From: Caryophanales bacterium
Lineage (GTDB): Bacteria > Bacillota > Bacilli > Exiguobacteriales > Exiguobacteriaceae
NCBI GenBank assembly: GCA_902362975.1
Contig: CABIYO010000006.1
Location: forward strand, 1 to 64,000
Length of the DNA stretch: 64,000 bases
Direction: 5' to 3'
Shown here: positions 1 through 7,600 of the stretch, one piece after another
How positions within the stretch are numbered: position 1 is the stretch's first letter
How the letters are laid out: every line of letters begins with the position of its first letter
Notes under the pieces: generated by a model
Seen by the model: only the letters and a program-made list of their open reading frames with translations
The model's database searches: none
What the model was told of the DNA's origin: nothing
Position numbers and translations under genes: made by a program

Positions 1-54
1 ATGGTTTGTGTTGATGAATCCTCAGTTTTGAGAGAACAATCTCTCTAAAACATG

Positions 55-86
55 TTGACATTATCGATAAATAATGTTAGTATAAT
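55..86 (+). promoter_or_regulatory. Possible promoter in the 23S-5S spacer
   Basis: TTGACA at 55-60 is followed by TAGTAT at 78-83 (17-base spacer), or by TATAAT at 81-86 (20-base spacer). Either would start transcription at about the 5' end of 5S rRNA. It could drive 5S and the tRNA array independently of the rRNA operon promoter, but it could also be chance in an AT-rich spacer. Confidence 0.45.
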
Positions 87-90
87 ACTT

Positions 91-208
91 GTCTGGTGGC
101 GATAGCGAGACGGCCACACCTGTTCCCATGCCGAACACAGAAGTTAAGCGTCTCAGCGCCGAAAGTAGTTGGGGGATCTCCCCCTGTGAGGATAGGACGT
201 TGCCAGGC
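91..208 (+). rRNA. rrf: 5S ribosomal RNA
   Basis: About 117 bases with the typical Bacillales 5S pattern: a 5' end with TGGTGGCGAT, the conserved CCATGCCGAACACAGAAGTTAAG block at 127-149 (approximate), and a 3' end (TTGCCAGGCA) that pairs with the 5' end. It is the last rRNA of an operon; 16S and 23S must lie before base 1. The tRNA genes start 8 bases downstream, so they are probably cut from one precursor. Ends are uncertain by a few bases. Confidence 0.95.
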
Positions 209-216
209 AAGATCGT

Positions 217-291
217 TCCGCAATAGCTCAGTGGTAGAGCAACCGGCTGTTAACCGGTAGGTCGTAGGTTCAAATCCTACTTGCGGAGCCA
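217..291 (+). tRNA. tRNA-Asn (GTT)
   Basis: Full cloverleaf with anticodon GTT in a CGGCT/AACCG context, the TTCAAAT T-loop and an encoded 3' CCA. First gene of the 13-tRNA array after 5S. Confidence 0.97.
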
Positions 292-302
292 CTTTCTCTT
301 TT

Positions 303-393
303 GGAGAGCTGTCCGAGTGGCCGAAGGAGCACGATTGGAATTCGTGTAGGCGGCAAAACCGTCTCAAGGGTTCGAATCCCTTGCTCTCCGCCA
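303..393 (+). tRNA. tRNA-Ser (GGA)
   Basis: Class II tRNA of 91 bases with a long variable arm. Anticodon GGA reads TCC/TCT. CCA is encoded. Confidence 0.96.
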
Positions 394-411
394 GTTTTTC
401 AAATATGTAAT

Positions 412-486
412 GGCCCGTTGGTCAAGCGGTTAAGACACCGCCCTTTCACGGCGGTAACACGGGTTCGAATCCCGTACGGGTCACCA
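412..486 (+). tRNA. tRNA-Glu (TTC)
   Basis: Cloverleaf with anticodon TTC in CGCCCTTTCACGGCG, T-loop GGTTCGAATCC and encoded CCA. Confidence 0.97.
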
Positions 487-502
487 TTTAATTTTATATC
501 GT

Positions 503-576
<74 letters not shown>

Positions 577-584
577 TTAAGTCC

Positions 585-660
585 GGTCTCGTGGTGTAGG
601 GGTTAACATGTCTGCCTGTCACGCAGAAGATCGCGGGTTCGAATCCCGTCGAGACCGCCA
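585..660 (+). tRNA. tRNA-Asp (GTC)
   Basis: Cloverleaf with anticodon GTC (TGCCTGTCACGCA). Acceptor GGTCTCG pairs with CGAGACC, and CCA is encoded. Confidence 0.97.
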
Positions 661-691
661 TTTTTATTTTAAAATCAATCATACTGCATAT

Positions 692-767
692 GGCTTTGTA
701 GCTCAGTTGGTAGAGCAAAGGACTGAAAATCCTTGTGTCGGCGGTTCGATTCCGTCCAAAGCCACCA
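692..767 (+). tRNA. tRNA-Phe (GAA)
   Basis: Cloverleaf with anticodon GAA (GGACTGAAAATCC), acceptor GGCTTTG and encoded CCA. Confidence 0.97.
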
Positions 768-772
768 TATGT

Positions 773-856
773 GGGGGGGTAGCGAAGTGGCTAAACGCGG
801 CGGACTGTAAATCCGCTCCCTCGGGTTCGGCGGTTCGAATCCGCCCCCCCCCACCA
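773..856 (+). tRNA. tRNA-Tyr (GTA)
   Basis: Class II tRNA of 84 bases. The acceptor is seven G-C pairs in a row. Anticodon GTA sits in GGACTGTAAATCC, and CCA is encoded. Confidence 0.96.
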
Positions 857-859
857 CTT

Positions 860-930
860 AGGGGCATAGTTTAGCGGTAGAACTACGGTCTCCAAAACCG
901 TCAGCGCGGGTTCGATTCCTGCTGCCCCTG
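860..930 (+). tRNA. tRNA-Trp (CCA anticodon)
   Basis: Cloverleaf with anticodon CCA (CGGTCTCCAAAACCG), acceptor AGGGGCA/TGCCCCT and discriminator G. The 3' CCA tail is not encoded; the gene is followed by TTTTAA. Confidence 0.95.
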
Positions 931-945
931 TTTTAATTTCATCAT

Positions 946-1022
946 GGCGATTGTGGCGAAGTGGTTAACGCACCGGATTGTGATTCCGGCATTCGAGGGT
1001 TCAATTCCCTTCAGTCGCCCCA
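946..1022 (+). tRNA. tRNA-His (GTG)
   Basis: Anticodon GTG in CGGATTGTGATTCCG. An extra G at the 5' end pairs with C73, the identity element of tRNA-His. CCA is encoded. Confidence 0.96.
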
Positions 1023-1029
1023 TTATTAT

Positions 1030-1104
1030 TGGGCTGTAGCCAAGTGGTAAGGCATCGGATTTTGATTCCGACATGCGAAGGTTCGATCCCTTCCAGCCCA
1101 GCCA
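1030..1104 (+). tRNA. tRNA-Gln (TTG)
   Basis: Cloverleaf with anticodon TTG (CGGATTTTGATTCCG), acceptor TGGGCTG/CAGCCCA and encoded CCA. Confidence 0.97.
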
Positions 1105-1108
1105 TTTT

Positions 1109-1183
1109 GCGGAAGTAGTTCAGTGGTAGAATACGACCTTGCCAAGGTCGGGGTCGCGGGTTCGAATCCCGTCTTCCGCTCCA
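1109..1183 (+). tRNA. tRNA-Gly (GCC)
   Basis: Cloverleaf with anticodon GCC (GACCTTGCCAAGGTC), acceptor GCGGAAG and encoded CCA. Confidence 0.97.
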
Positions 1184-1192
1184 ATGACTTTT

Positions 1193-1266
1193 GGCGCCAT
1201 AGCCAAGTGGTAAGGCAGAGGACTGCAACTCCTTTATCGTCGGTTCGATTCCGACTGGCGCCTCCA
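1193..1266 (+). tRNA. tRNA-Cys (GCA)
   Basis: Cloverleaf with anticodon GCA (GGACTGCAACTCC), acceptor GGCGCCA and encoded CCA. Confidence 0.97.
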
Positions 1267-1275
1267 ACATAATAT

Positions 1276-1356
1276 GCCGGTGTGGCGGAATTGGTAGACG
1301 CGCACGACTCAAAATCGTGTTCCTCTGGAGTGTCGGTTCGACTCCGACCACCGGTA
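1276..1356 (+). tRNA. tRNA-Leu (CAA), CCA not encoded
   Basis: Class II tRNA with a seven-base anticodon loop CTCAAAA giving anticodon CAA. Discriminator A is followed by TCC, so no CCA is encoded. Last gene of the array. Confidence 0.94.
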
Positions 1357-1363
1357 TCCGTAT

Positions 1364-1390
1364 GACTCTAACTAAGGTTAGAGTCTTTTT
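1364..1390 (+). terminator. Terminator of the 5S-tRNA array
   Basis: Perfect 9-base-pair stem GACTCTAAC/GTTAGAGTC around a TAAG loop, followed by five T. Confidence 0.95.
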
Positions 1391-1425
1391 GTGTTCTCTA
1401 TCCTTTTTGAGAAGGTTTCAATACG

Positions 1426-1758
1426 GTGACGCTCATTGAAGGGGACGGTGTGACGACGCTACAAGAACTCGTATCACGTGTGTGGGAGACAGAGATGCTA
1501 TGTCTCTTCCATACACACGTTGCGAATCAGATGTCACGTCCCGTCAAAGAAGAACTCTTGAGGCAAGTCGAGCGAATTGGACAAACACGAGACGTCTTCC
1601 ATATCTATAACAATATCCAAGATCGTTTCCTTCATGTAGATCTCTATCAGGACGGTCAACTCACAGCGTTGACTTATGCAGAAACAGAGGGGCACGGCCG
1701 TCAATTTCATATTATGACGCCACTCGATTCTTTGTTGCATCATGAATCTTTTGGATGA
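1426..1758 (+). CDS. Hypothetical protein, 110 aa
   Basis: I do not recognise the family. The frame opens with GTG, nine bases after a purine-rich GAGAAGGT at 1409-1416, and starts 35 bases after the tRNA terminator. The product is soluble, with no membrane segment or signal peptide. It is acidic to neutral, with a histidine-rich stretch near residue 29 (HTH) and a C-terminal HHES. The alternation of hydrophobic residues in the second half (RFLHVDLYQDG, QLTALTYAE) suggests beta strands. The longest overlapping minus frame is shorter and has no ribosome-binding site. No promoter is obvious, so it may rely on readthrough from the tRNA operon. Confidence 0.6.
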   Translation: MTLIEGDGVTTLQELVSRVWETEMLCLFHTHVANQMSRPVKEELLRQVERIGQTRDVFHIYNNIQDRFLHVDLYQDGQLTALTYAETEGHGRQFHIMTPLDSLLHHESFG

Positions 1759-1814
1759 TTAAGATATATTAACATATTGATTTCATTGAATTTAGAAAAA
1801 CTTACGAATACTTG

Positions 1815-1843
1815 TTGACAGATTAATAGTATAGGTGTATATT
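1815..1843 (+). promoter_or_regulatory. Promoter of tRNA-Gly(TCC)
   Basis: TTGACA (1815-1820), a 17-base spacer and TATATT (1838-1843), about 35 bases before the tRNA. This is close to the sigma-A consensus. Confidence 0.85.
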
Positions 1844-1877
1844 AACTATAGTTGCTTGAACGACAATAATATTTCAT

Positions 1878-1948
1878 GCGGGTGTAGTTTAATGGTAAAA
1901 CCTCAGCCTTCCAAGCTGATGACGAGAGTTCGATTCTCTTCACCCGCT
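1878..1948 (+). tRNA. tRNA-Gly (TCC), single gene, CCA not encoded
   Basis: Cloverleaf with anticodon TCC (CAGCCTTCCAAGCTG) and acceptor GCGGGTG/CACCCGC. After discriminator T comes TCA, so CCA is not encoded. It has its own promoter and terminator, unlike the main array, and complements the Gly(GCC) gene at 1109. Confidence 0.96.
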
Positions 1949-1952
1949 TCAT

Positions 1953-1984
1953 ATCTCTCTGCCGAGTGGCGGAGAGATTTTTTG
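1953..1984 (+). terminator. Terminator of tRNA-Gly(TCC)
   Basis: Eleven-pair stem (1953-1963 with 1968-1978, including one G-T pair) around a GAGT loop, running into a T tract. Confidence 0.95.
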
Positions 1985-2015
1985 TATGCGAAAATATATA
2001 GAGGAGGTGAACGGA

Positions 2016-3164
2016 ATGGACCCGTACACATTAAAACAACAGATCTTAGCGTATGCCGAAACCATCGGGATTGATGAGTTGAAAGTGACGACAGCTGATC
2101 CGTTCATCGTCATGAAACAACGACTTATTCGACAACAGGAGAAAGGATATGCCTCTGGATTCGAAGAACCGGATTTAGAGAAACGCACAAATCCTGAACT
2201 TCTGCTTGAAGAGGCACAGTCGATCATTGCGATCGCCATCGCCTATCCAAGTAAGTTAAAGGATGCTCCCCGTAGTGTCGCCGGCGAGAGACGAGGGTTG
2301 TTTGCTCGGGCCTCATGGGGACTCGATTACCATCGCGTCGTCGGCAATCGATTAGAGAAACTTCAAGCGTACATTGAAGAATTGGTTCCAAATGTGCGGA
2401 CGCGTTCGATGGTCGATACGGGTGAACTCGTAGACCGTGCCGTCGCAGAACGTGCTGGGATTGGATTTAGTGGAAAAAACTGTTCTATCATCTCTCCTGA
2501 GAAAGGGTCCTATCTTTATTTGGGCGAAATGATTTTAGATGTTTACTTACCACCGGATAAAGCGATTGAAGACGGATGTGGGGATTGCGATAAGTGTATG
2601 ACAGCTTGTCCGACGACGGCCCTTGTTGAGCCAGGTGTCCTCGATGCGAAGCGCTGTATCGCCTATCTCACACAGATGAAGACGTTGATGCCACGAGAGT
2701 TTCGGTCGAAGCTTGGGGGGCGATTATATGGATGCGACACGTGTCAGCAAGTCTGTCCATATAACCGTAAAAAGGACTGGCGCCACCATGAAGAGTTGTT
2801 ACCGGAAGCTGAGATTGTCAAACCGCTCTTAGAGCCTCTTCTGACATTGAGCAACCGGGAGTTCAAACAAAAGTTCGGACACTTATCGGGCGCATGGCGC
2901 GGGAAGAAACCGATTCAACGAAATGCGATTTTAGCGCTCGCGCACTACCGTGAACCTTCAGCGATTCCAATCTTACGGGAATTCATCAAACAGGATGAAC
3001 GAGAAGACATGCGCGCGACGGCTGTTTGGGCAATCGGTGCGATTCTTGGACCTGATGCTGATTCGATATTTGAAGAGATTGAACGGAATGAAACGTCTGA
3101 TATGGTTCGTGAAGAGATTCGTATCTATCGAGAGGAGTGGGCACATGAAAATCGTGTCGTCTAA
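2016..3164 (+). CDS. queG: Epoxyqueuosine reductase QueG
   Basis: Catalyses the last step of queuosine synthesis, reducing epoxyqueuosine to queuosine at tRNA position 34 with cobalamin and two [4Fe-4S] clusters. The 382-aa product shows the N-terminal DUF1730 region, then two ferredoxin-like cysteine clusters: CGDCDKCMTACP near residue 190 and CDTCQQVCPYN near 243. The C-terminal third has HEAT-like repeats. The frame is open from 1986, but I start at 2016 because GAGGAGGTGA (2001-2010) sits just before that ATG and the upstream ATG lies next to a terminator. It overlaps ogt by 20 bases, so the two are probably cotranscribed. Confidence 0.93.
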   Translation: MDPYTLKQQILAYAETIGIDELKVTTADPFIVMKQRLIRQQEKGYASGFEEPDLEKRTNPELLLEEAQSIIAIAIAYPSKLKDAPRSVAGERRGLFARASWGLDYHRVVGNRLEKLQAYIEELVPNVRTRSMVDTGELVDRAVAERAGIGFSGKNCSIISPEKGSYLYLGEMILDVYLPPDKAIEDGCGDCDKCMTACPTTALVEPGVLDAKRCIAYLTQMKTLMPREFRSKLGGRLYGCDTCQQVCPYNRKKDWRHHEELLPEAEIVKPLLEPLLTLSNREFKQKFGHLSGAWRGKKPIQRNAILALAHYREPSAIPILREFIKQDEREDMRATAVWAIGAILGPDADSIFEEIERNETSDMVREEIRIYREEWAHENRVV

Positions 3165-3585
3165 GTGGGGACCGCTAATGTACGAGATAAATGGAGCAGG
3201 TAAGTTGACCGAATTGGAGTTCACAACACATGAACCGACTGACGATGCGCCTGAGTGGTTGCGAGATCTCATAACGCGAGTCGAGCGGATGGGATTTCAA
3301 GAAGCAGATCGTGCCTACGTCGAAATGAACGGAACACCGTTTCAACAGGAGGTCTGGGATGCGCTCTTGACTATTCCATATGGCGAGACACGCACATATA
3401 AACAAATTGCCGAACAAATCGGTCGACCGAAAGCCGTTCGTGCCGTCGGTCAGGCGCTCAATCGAAACCCACTGCCGATTCTGTTTCCGTGTCATCGCAT
3501 CATTGGAAGTAGTGGAAAGCTGATCGGTTTTGCGGGAGGGTTGTCCGAGAAACAACGCCTTCTAGAATTTGAAATGAAAAAGTGA
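3145..3585 (+). CDS. ogt: Methylated-DNA-protein cysteine methyltransferase
   Basis: Suicide repair enzyme that moves the alkyl group from O6-alkylguanine to its own cysteine. The 146-aa product contains the hallmark PCHRII with the acceptor Cys near residue 115, preceded by the helix-turn-helix part (YGETRTYKQIAEQIGRPKA) that binds DNA. ATG 3145 was chosen because GAGGAG (3132-3137) lies at good spacing, although the frame is open from 2950 inside queG. It overlaps the queG end and is followed after 12 bases by trmL. The N-terminal domain is short, as in Bacillus Ogt-type enzymes. Confidence 0.92.
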   Translation: MKIVSSKWGPLMYEINGAGKLTELEFTTHEPTDDAPEWLRDLITRVERMGFQEADRAYVEMNGTPFQQEVWDALLTIPYGETRTYKQIAEQIGRPKAVRAVGQALNRNPLPILFPCHRIIGSSGKLIGFAGGLSEKQRLLEFEMKK

Positions 3586-3597
3586 GGGAAATCAACC

Positions 3598-4071
3598 ATG
3601 GCGATTCATGTCGTAATGTTTCAACCAGAAATACCAGCAAACACAGGGAACGTCTCACGTACGTGTGCGGCGACGAACTCGGTCCTTCATTTGATTCGTC
3701 CGCTCGGATTCTCGACGGATGATAAGATGTTAAAGCGTGCCGGTCTCGACTATTGGCAATTCGTCGATGTACGCTATCATGACTCGTTAGAAGAGTTGTG
3801 GGAGAAGCATCCAGATGGTCAGTTCTTTTATATTACGAAGTACGGGGAACAATACCCGAGTGATTTAGACGTTTCAGATGTAGACGGTGACTACTTCTTC
3901 GTCTTTGGTCGTGAGACGAAAGGGTTGCCGATGGAAGTCATCGAGAACAATTTGGACCGCTGCATCCGTCTACCACAATCGAACCTCGTTCGTTCATTGA
4001 ACGTATCGAATACAGCAGCCATCATCGTATATGAGGCCCTTCGCCAACAGGGATATGCAGGATTGAAGTAA
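3598..4071 (+). CDS. trmL: tRNA (cytidine/uridine-34 2'-O)-methyltransferase TrmL
   Basis: SPOUT-class enzyme that 2'-O-methylates the wobble base of tRNA-Leu isoacceptors. The 157-aa length is that of the TrmL/CspR family. The sequence shows PEIPANTGNVSRTCAA near the N-terminus, the glycine-rich FVFGRETKGLP loop around residue 105 and the knot element RLPQSNLVRSLNVSNTAAI near the C-terminus. It lies 12 bases after ogt and ends at a strong terminator, closing a three-gene operon in which two genes modify wobble positions of tRNA (queG, trmL). Confidence 0.93.
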   Translation: MAIHVVMFQPEIPANTGNVSRTCAATNSVLHLIRPLGFSTDDKMLKRAGLDYWQFVDVRYHDSLEELWEKHPDGQFFYITKYGEQYPSDLDVSDVDGDYFFVFGRETKGLPMEVIENNLDRCIRLPQSNLVRSLNVSNTAAIIVYEALRQQGYAGLK

Positions 4072-4073
4072 AA

Positions 4074-4108
4074 AAGAGCCGGATTCGTAAGAATCCTGGC
4101 TCTTATTC
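4074..4108 (+). terminator. Terminator of queG-ogt-trmL
   Basis: Stem AAGAGCCGGATTC / GAATCC-T-GGCTCTT with one bulged T and a GTAA loop. The 3' end of the small minus-strand gene overlaps this hairpin. Confidence 0.8.
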
Positions 4109-4195
4109 GTTACCCTCAGGTTTACGGTTATATCCAGCTGTAAAAATCGCCGAGAGGAAGACGACGCTGATTCCAACCATCAATAATAGGCCCAT
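4103..4195 (-). CDS. Small membrane protein, 30 aa
   Basis: A short frame with the layout of a real gene. ATG at 4195 follows AAGGGGGAT (4202-4210 on the minus strand) at good spacing. The product begins with about 20 hydrophobic residues (MGLLLMVGISVVFLSAIFTA), forming one membrane helix, and ends in a charged tail (GYNRKPEGNE). The TAA stop lies inside the trmL terminator, so both transcripts may end there. An AT-rich segment upstream (4225-4245) can hold its promoter. I do not recognise the family; such peptides often act as subunits or regulators of membrane complexes, but no partner is evident. Confidence 0.55.
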   Translation of the reverse strand: MGLLLMVGISVVFLSAIFTAGYNRKPEGNE

Positions 4196-4298
4196 CCCAA
4201 AATCCCCCTTTTATTCTCCATAACTATAAATAGTATAATATACTTGGTAGGTGAATTGCACTGAATATAAGAAATTACTGTGAAATCGGAGAAGGAAC

Positions 4299-4856
4299 AT
4301 GAAAACGAATGTGTACTTACTGAGCTATGCCCCACTCATCGGAATTATTTTGTTTTCGATGTCACTTGCCATTGCGACCTCCGAGTACGTGATCCAATGG
4401 TTGAATCAAATTGGCGTATACAGTGAAATTATCGAACTGTTATCCGTGCAAGAGACGAAAGTGCTCGTGCTCGTCGTATTCTTCACGATTTTCTTTATGT
4501 TGTTTAGCGCATTCAAATTGGTAGCCGATACGTTCAATCAACTCGGTTTCGCTTTTTTTGCGCGAGAGACGAATGGCACATCGCTTCATCGGCTCAAACC
4601 TGGGGCCATCATCTTTCTCATCGGGTCCGGAATCAGCTTTCTCTTTTTGAATACATTGCTCGCCGTTATCGCCGTGCTCGTTGGCACGCTCTTGATGTAT
4701 CTCTTTTACTATGTCTGGCAAGTAAGCCAATCGATGTCCGTCCCACGTGCCATCGGCTTATTACTTATGCAGGCCGTCATGTGGGCGACGTTGATCAGCG
4801 GGTTAGGGTGGTCGGTCCTTCGTTTGTTTAACTCTGTTGGAGATATCATCTTATGA
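4299..4856 (+). CDS. YufK-like (DUF5366) membrane protein
   Basis: A 185-aa integral membrane protein with about four to five hydrophobic segments (residues near 10-30, 48-72, 100-135 and 145-170) and few charged loops. The N-terminus MKTNVYLLSYAPLIGI and the segment FSAFKLVADTFNQLGFAFFA resemble my memory of the Bacillus YufK family, whose function is unknown. The ATG lies close after GAGAAGGAAC. Its stop overlaps the start of the following broken gene by ATGA, which implies translational coupling. Confidence 0.7.
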   Translation: MKTNVYLLSYAPLIGIILFSMSLAIATSEYVIQWLNQIGVYSEIIELLSVQETKVLVLVVFFTIFFMLFSAFKLVADTFNQLGFAFFARETNGTSLHRLKPGAIIFLIGSGISFLFLNTLLAVIAVLVGTLLMYLFYYVWQVSQSMSVPRAIGLLLMQAVMWATLISGLGWSVLRLFNSVGDIIL

Positions 4857-5614
4857 AGCATTCTTTTGGACAAATCTCTGATGTGATTGAAGCGTGGTGT
4901 CTATCATTTGTGCCGGAGGAAACCTTCATTGGATTGATTCCAGATATCCCGAGTTCCTGTCTCGTGATTCCGAAGCAGGAGTTTTTCAATCATCCGCTTT
5001 ATCGCAGACCCGACAACACGAATCCGTATGTGACGTGGCAGATGGATCAAGACGTGACTTATGTCATCCATGCGTTCTCCAGCTTTTTGAAGGAATTACA
5101 GGAGCACGTCAAAACACGTTTATTGGAATTTCAAGTGACGGCCCATCTTAGAATGAACTCGACATCGAAATACGTCATTCTCTTCTGCTCGACTATGGGA
5201 AGGAGTGGGATCGCTGGGAGGCGGGAAACCTGTGATGACTCGATTGCTTTGCATCTTGCGGATTATACAAATCGGTTTCCGATCCAGGATGGAAGTGACT
5301 GTCTCGCGGCGACGTTGTTTGCGGTCACGGGAAACGAACAGGTCGTTCATCAATGAGTTCATCCGGAGACGTTCCTTCAGACATTAAAGCGAAGTAGGTA
5401 CGAAACCGTGAAAGATGATGCCCTAAGGACGAATGACGTCCTAACGTTTTGGAGCGACCAAGGGCAACTGGTTCATGCGAGTTACTGTGTGCGAGAAGGA
5501 CTCTTTTTCAACAAACATGGTCAAGTCCGTTTCAATCCTTGGAAACTCATCGATCACGGCGAGGTAATGGAGCATTGGGGAGCATATCGACTTCAAATCG
5601 AACGTCGATTATAA
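4853..5614 (+). pseudogene. Broken gene, possible NlpC/P60-like cysteine peptidase fold
   Basis: A frame starts at 4853 (ATGA overlap with the previous gene) and stops at TGA 5354-5356. The same frame then continues without another stop to 5614. Read through, it gives a protein of about 253 residues. Between about 5145 and 5232 the in-frame translation looks unnatural, while the next frame reads well (NELDIEIRHSLLLDYGKEW), so two compensating frameshifts are likely besides the nonsense codon. The second half has a Cys in DGSDCLAATLFAVTG and a His in GQLVHASYCVREGLFFNKHG, spaced as in NlpC/P60-type enzymes; that assignment is inference. The region could also hold sequencing errors. Confidence 0.55.
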
Positions 5615-5620
5615 AGTAAT

Positions 5621-5657
5621 AGGAGTCAGTCCACCTTTCAGTGGCTGACTCCTTTTA
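5621..5657. terminator. Bidirectional terminator
   Basis: AGGAGTCAG-T-CCAC / GTGG-CTGACTCCT around a six-base loop, followed by TTTTA. It lies between the broken gene (+) and the PBP gene (-), whose stop codon touches it. Confidence 0.85.
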
Positions 5658-7445
5658 TTGGTGTGCCTGTGTCCAGACGATCGCCGGATACGCACGGTTG
5701 GCGAGTTCCGGGAATGGGCGGGGCGTATCGGCACCTAGCCAGATAGCGGTGATGGTGCGATCGGTCAGTCCGACGTACCACATATCTTTGTTGTCGTTCG
5801 TTGTTCCGGTCTTTCCGCCGAGATACTCAAACTCACGTTTCAGCTGATTTGCATAGCGACCTGTGCCGTATGAGGTGACGGTCGATAACGCCTTCTTCAT
5901 TTCGCTGATGGTTTCCGGGGACCAGACTGTCTCTTTCGTTAAGATCGGGGTCAACGTTGGTTCACCGGACTTGAATGTGATTTGTTTGATTGTATGTCCA
6001 GATGTATACTCACCTTTATTTAAGAACGGGGTGTAGGCGGCGGCGAGTTCTTTTGGAGAGACGCCTTGTGTGAGACCACCAAGCGCACTCGCTAAGTTCT
6101 CGTCTTGTTCATCCCATTGACTGAACATCATGTCTGCCGTCTTGTATGCGCGTTCCTGATCGATTGTTGAGAAGGCAGCGAGCGCAGGGGTGTTATACGA
6201 GAAAGCGACCGCATCTTTCAATAAGACATCGCCTAACACACGGTCGTGACTATTTCCGGGACAATAAGAACCGTAACAAGTCGGACGGCCGTCTAGTACC
6301 GTGTCAAGTGTCGCTCCCGTCTCTTCGATAAATGGGGCGAACACGAGAATTGGTTTGATGGCGGAACCAGGTTGACGGTACGCTTGGATCGCTCGGTTGA
6401 ACTCACCGACCTGCGTCATCTCAGAGTCGACCATGGCCACGATTCTCCCTTGAGGCGTCAGTTCTGTATAGCCCCCGTTCACACCGGGAGGGAGTTGACT
6501 CATCACCTGTTTTGCTTGTTTCTGCTTCCCAGTGGACAAGTAAGTCTCGATTTTCGCTTCATGGGTGGACAAATAATCTTTTGCCTCGGCATCATCTAAG
6601 TCGTAGCGTGTCCGTACCAATTGAATCGCTTCACGGACGGCTGTATCCATGTAGTCCGGGTATTGAATCGTTTGACTGCGAAACGAAGCTTGTAGCTTGA
6701 CGCCATGATACTGATCGTAGGCACTCTTCGAGAGAACCCCCGCTTCAAACAGTTGCGTCAAGATTCGGTCCTTACGCTCAAAAAAAGCGTCAGATGGATT
6801 GAGGGGATCATAAAGTGACGGATTATTCGGTACTGTCAACAAGTAAGCGAGTTGATTCCAATTCAGATCGTCGAGCGGTCGTGAAAAGTATGTATCGGCT
6901 GCCGATTGAATCCCATATACATTATGTCCAAAAAAAATAACGTTGCTATAAGCTGTTAAAATTTCTTTCTTGCTATAATTTTTTTCTAGTGCTCGAGCAA
7001 GCAATAACTCTTTCAATTTTCGTTCATAAGTCCGTTCATGTGTGAGATACACGTTCCGTGCCAACTGTTGCGTGATTGTACTCCCACCTTGGACAGATGT
7101 CTCGTTCGCGTTATTGATAAATGCTCGGGCAATCCCGCTCAAATCATAACCGGGATGGGCATTGAATTTACGGTCCTCGATGGTCGTGATCGCATCTTGA
7201 ATATGTTCGGGTAACGCTTTCGGAGACACGTCATTTCTGCGGCCAGCCAAGTAGATCTGCTGTTCTCCACCGTTGTATGCGAGTGTGATGGCATGCTTTG
7301 ACGAGAGTGGTTGTGCCGATACCAGCTCTTGTCCCCAAGATAGAATTTCATCTGCCTGGTCAATCTCTTCTTTCAATGCAGTGGCAAGTGACAAGGAAGC
7401 GGCCAAAAGTCCAGCAAAAAATAAGGTTCCAATCCAAGCTCTCAT
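5655..7445 (-). CDS. Class A penicillin-binding protein (transglycosylase/transpeptidase)
   Basis: Builds peptidoglycan by polymerising lipid II and cross-linking stem peptides outside the membrane. The 596-aa protein starts with a single membrane anchor (residues 4-24). The GT51 domain shows EDRKFNAHPG near residue 88, with the catalytic Glu, and GGSTITQQLARN near 120. The transpeptidase domain shows the SxxK box GSAIKP near 361, SYN near 417 and KTGTT near 545. A GAGAGGTGAAATAG ribosome-binding site precedes the ATG. It is monocistronic and divergent from glgC. It resembles PbpD/PBP1a types, but I do not assign a symbol. Confidence 0.92.
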   Translation of the reverse strand: MRAWIGTLFFAGLLAASLSLATALKEEIDQADEILSWGQELVSAQPLSSKHAITLAYNGGEQQIYLAGRRNDVSPKALPEHIQDAITTIEDRKFNAHPGYDLSGIARAFINNANETSVQGGSTITQQLARNVYLTHERTYERKLKELLLARALEKNYSKKEILTAYSNVIFFGHNVYGIQSAADTYFSRPLDDLNWNQLAYLLTVPNNPSLYDPLNPSDAFFERKDRILTQLFEAGVLSKSAYDQYHGVKLQASFRSQTIQYPDYMDTAVREAIQLVRTRYDLDDAEAKDYLSTHEAKIETYLSTGKQKQAKQVMSQLPPGVNGGYTELTPQGRIVAMVDSEMTQVGEFNRAIQAYRQPGSAIKPILVFAPFIEETGATLDTVLDGRPTCYGSYCPGNSHDRVLGDVLLKDAVAFSYNTPALAAFSTIDQERAYKTADMMFSQWDEQDENLASALGGLTQGVSPKELAAAYTPFLNKGEYTSGHTIKQITFKSGEPTLTPILTKETVWSPETISEMKKALSTVTSYGTGRYANQLKREFEYLGGKTGTTNDNKDMWYVGLTDRTITAIWLGADTPRPFPELANRAYPAIVWTQAHQ

Positions 7446-7498
7446 CTATTTCACCTCTCTCTATACATTATATCGTCCAATTTACAAAAAAATAAAAA

Positions 7499-7512
7499 TG
7501 TAAACGTTATCA
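7499..7512. promoter_or_regulatory. cre site (CcpA box) in front of glgC
   Basis: TGTAAACGTTATCA fits the degenerate cre consensus TGWNANCGNTNWCA at every defined position. It lies 89 bases before the glgC start and 54 bases before the PBP start, in the intergenic region. CcpA control of glycogen synthesis is the expected meaning; binding is inferred. Confidence 0.75.
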
Positions 7513-7600
7513 CATAATAATTCGAGAAGGAATACTTTAGGAAAGAGCGAAAAAGGGTAAAAGAGGTTGTATATCACGATTTTGAGGAGGCTTATTATTT

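Noticed and set aside
5205..5387. 60-codon plus-strand frame starting after 5200
   Set aside because: Its Arg-rich composition (RRRCLRSRETNRSF) looks like a shifted translation of the broken gene, which continues in another frame.
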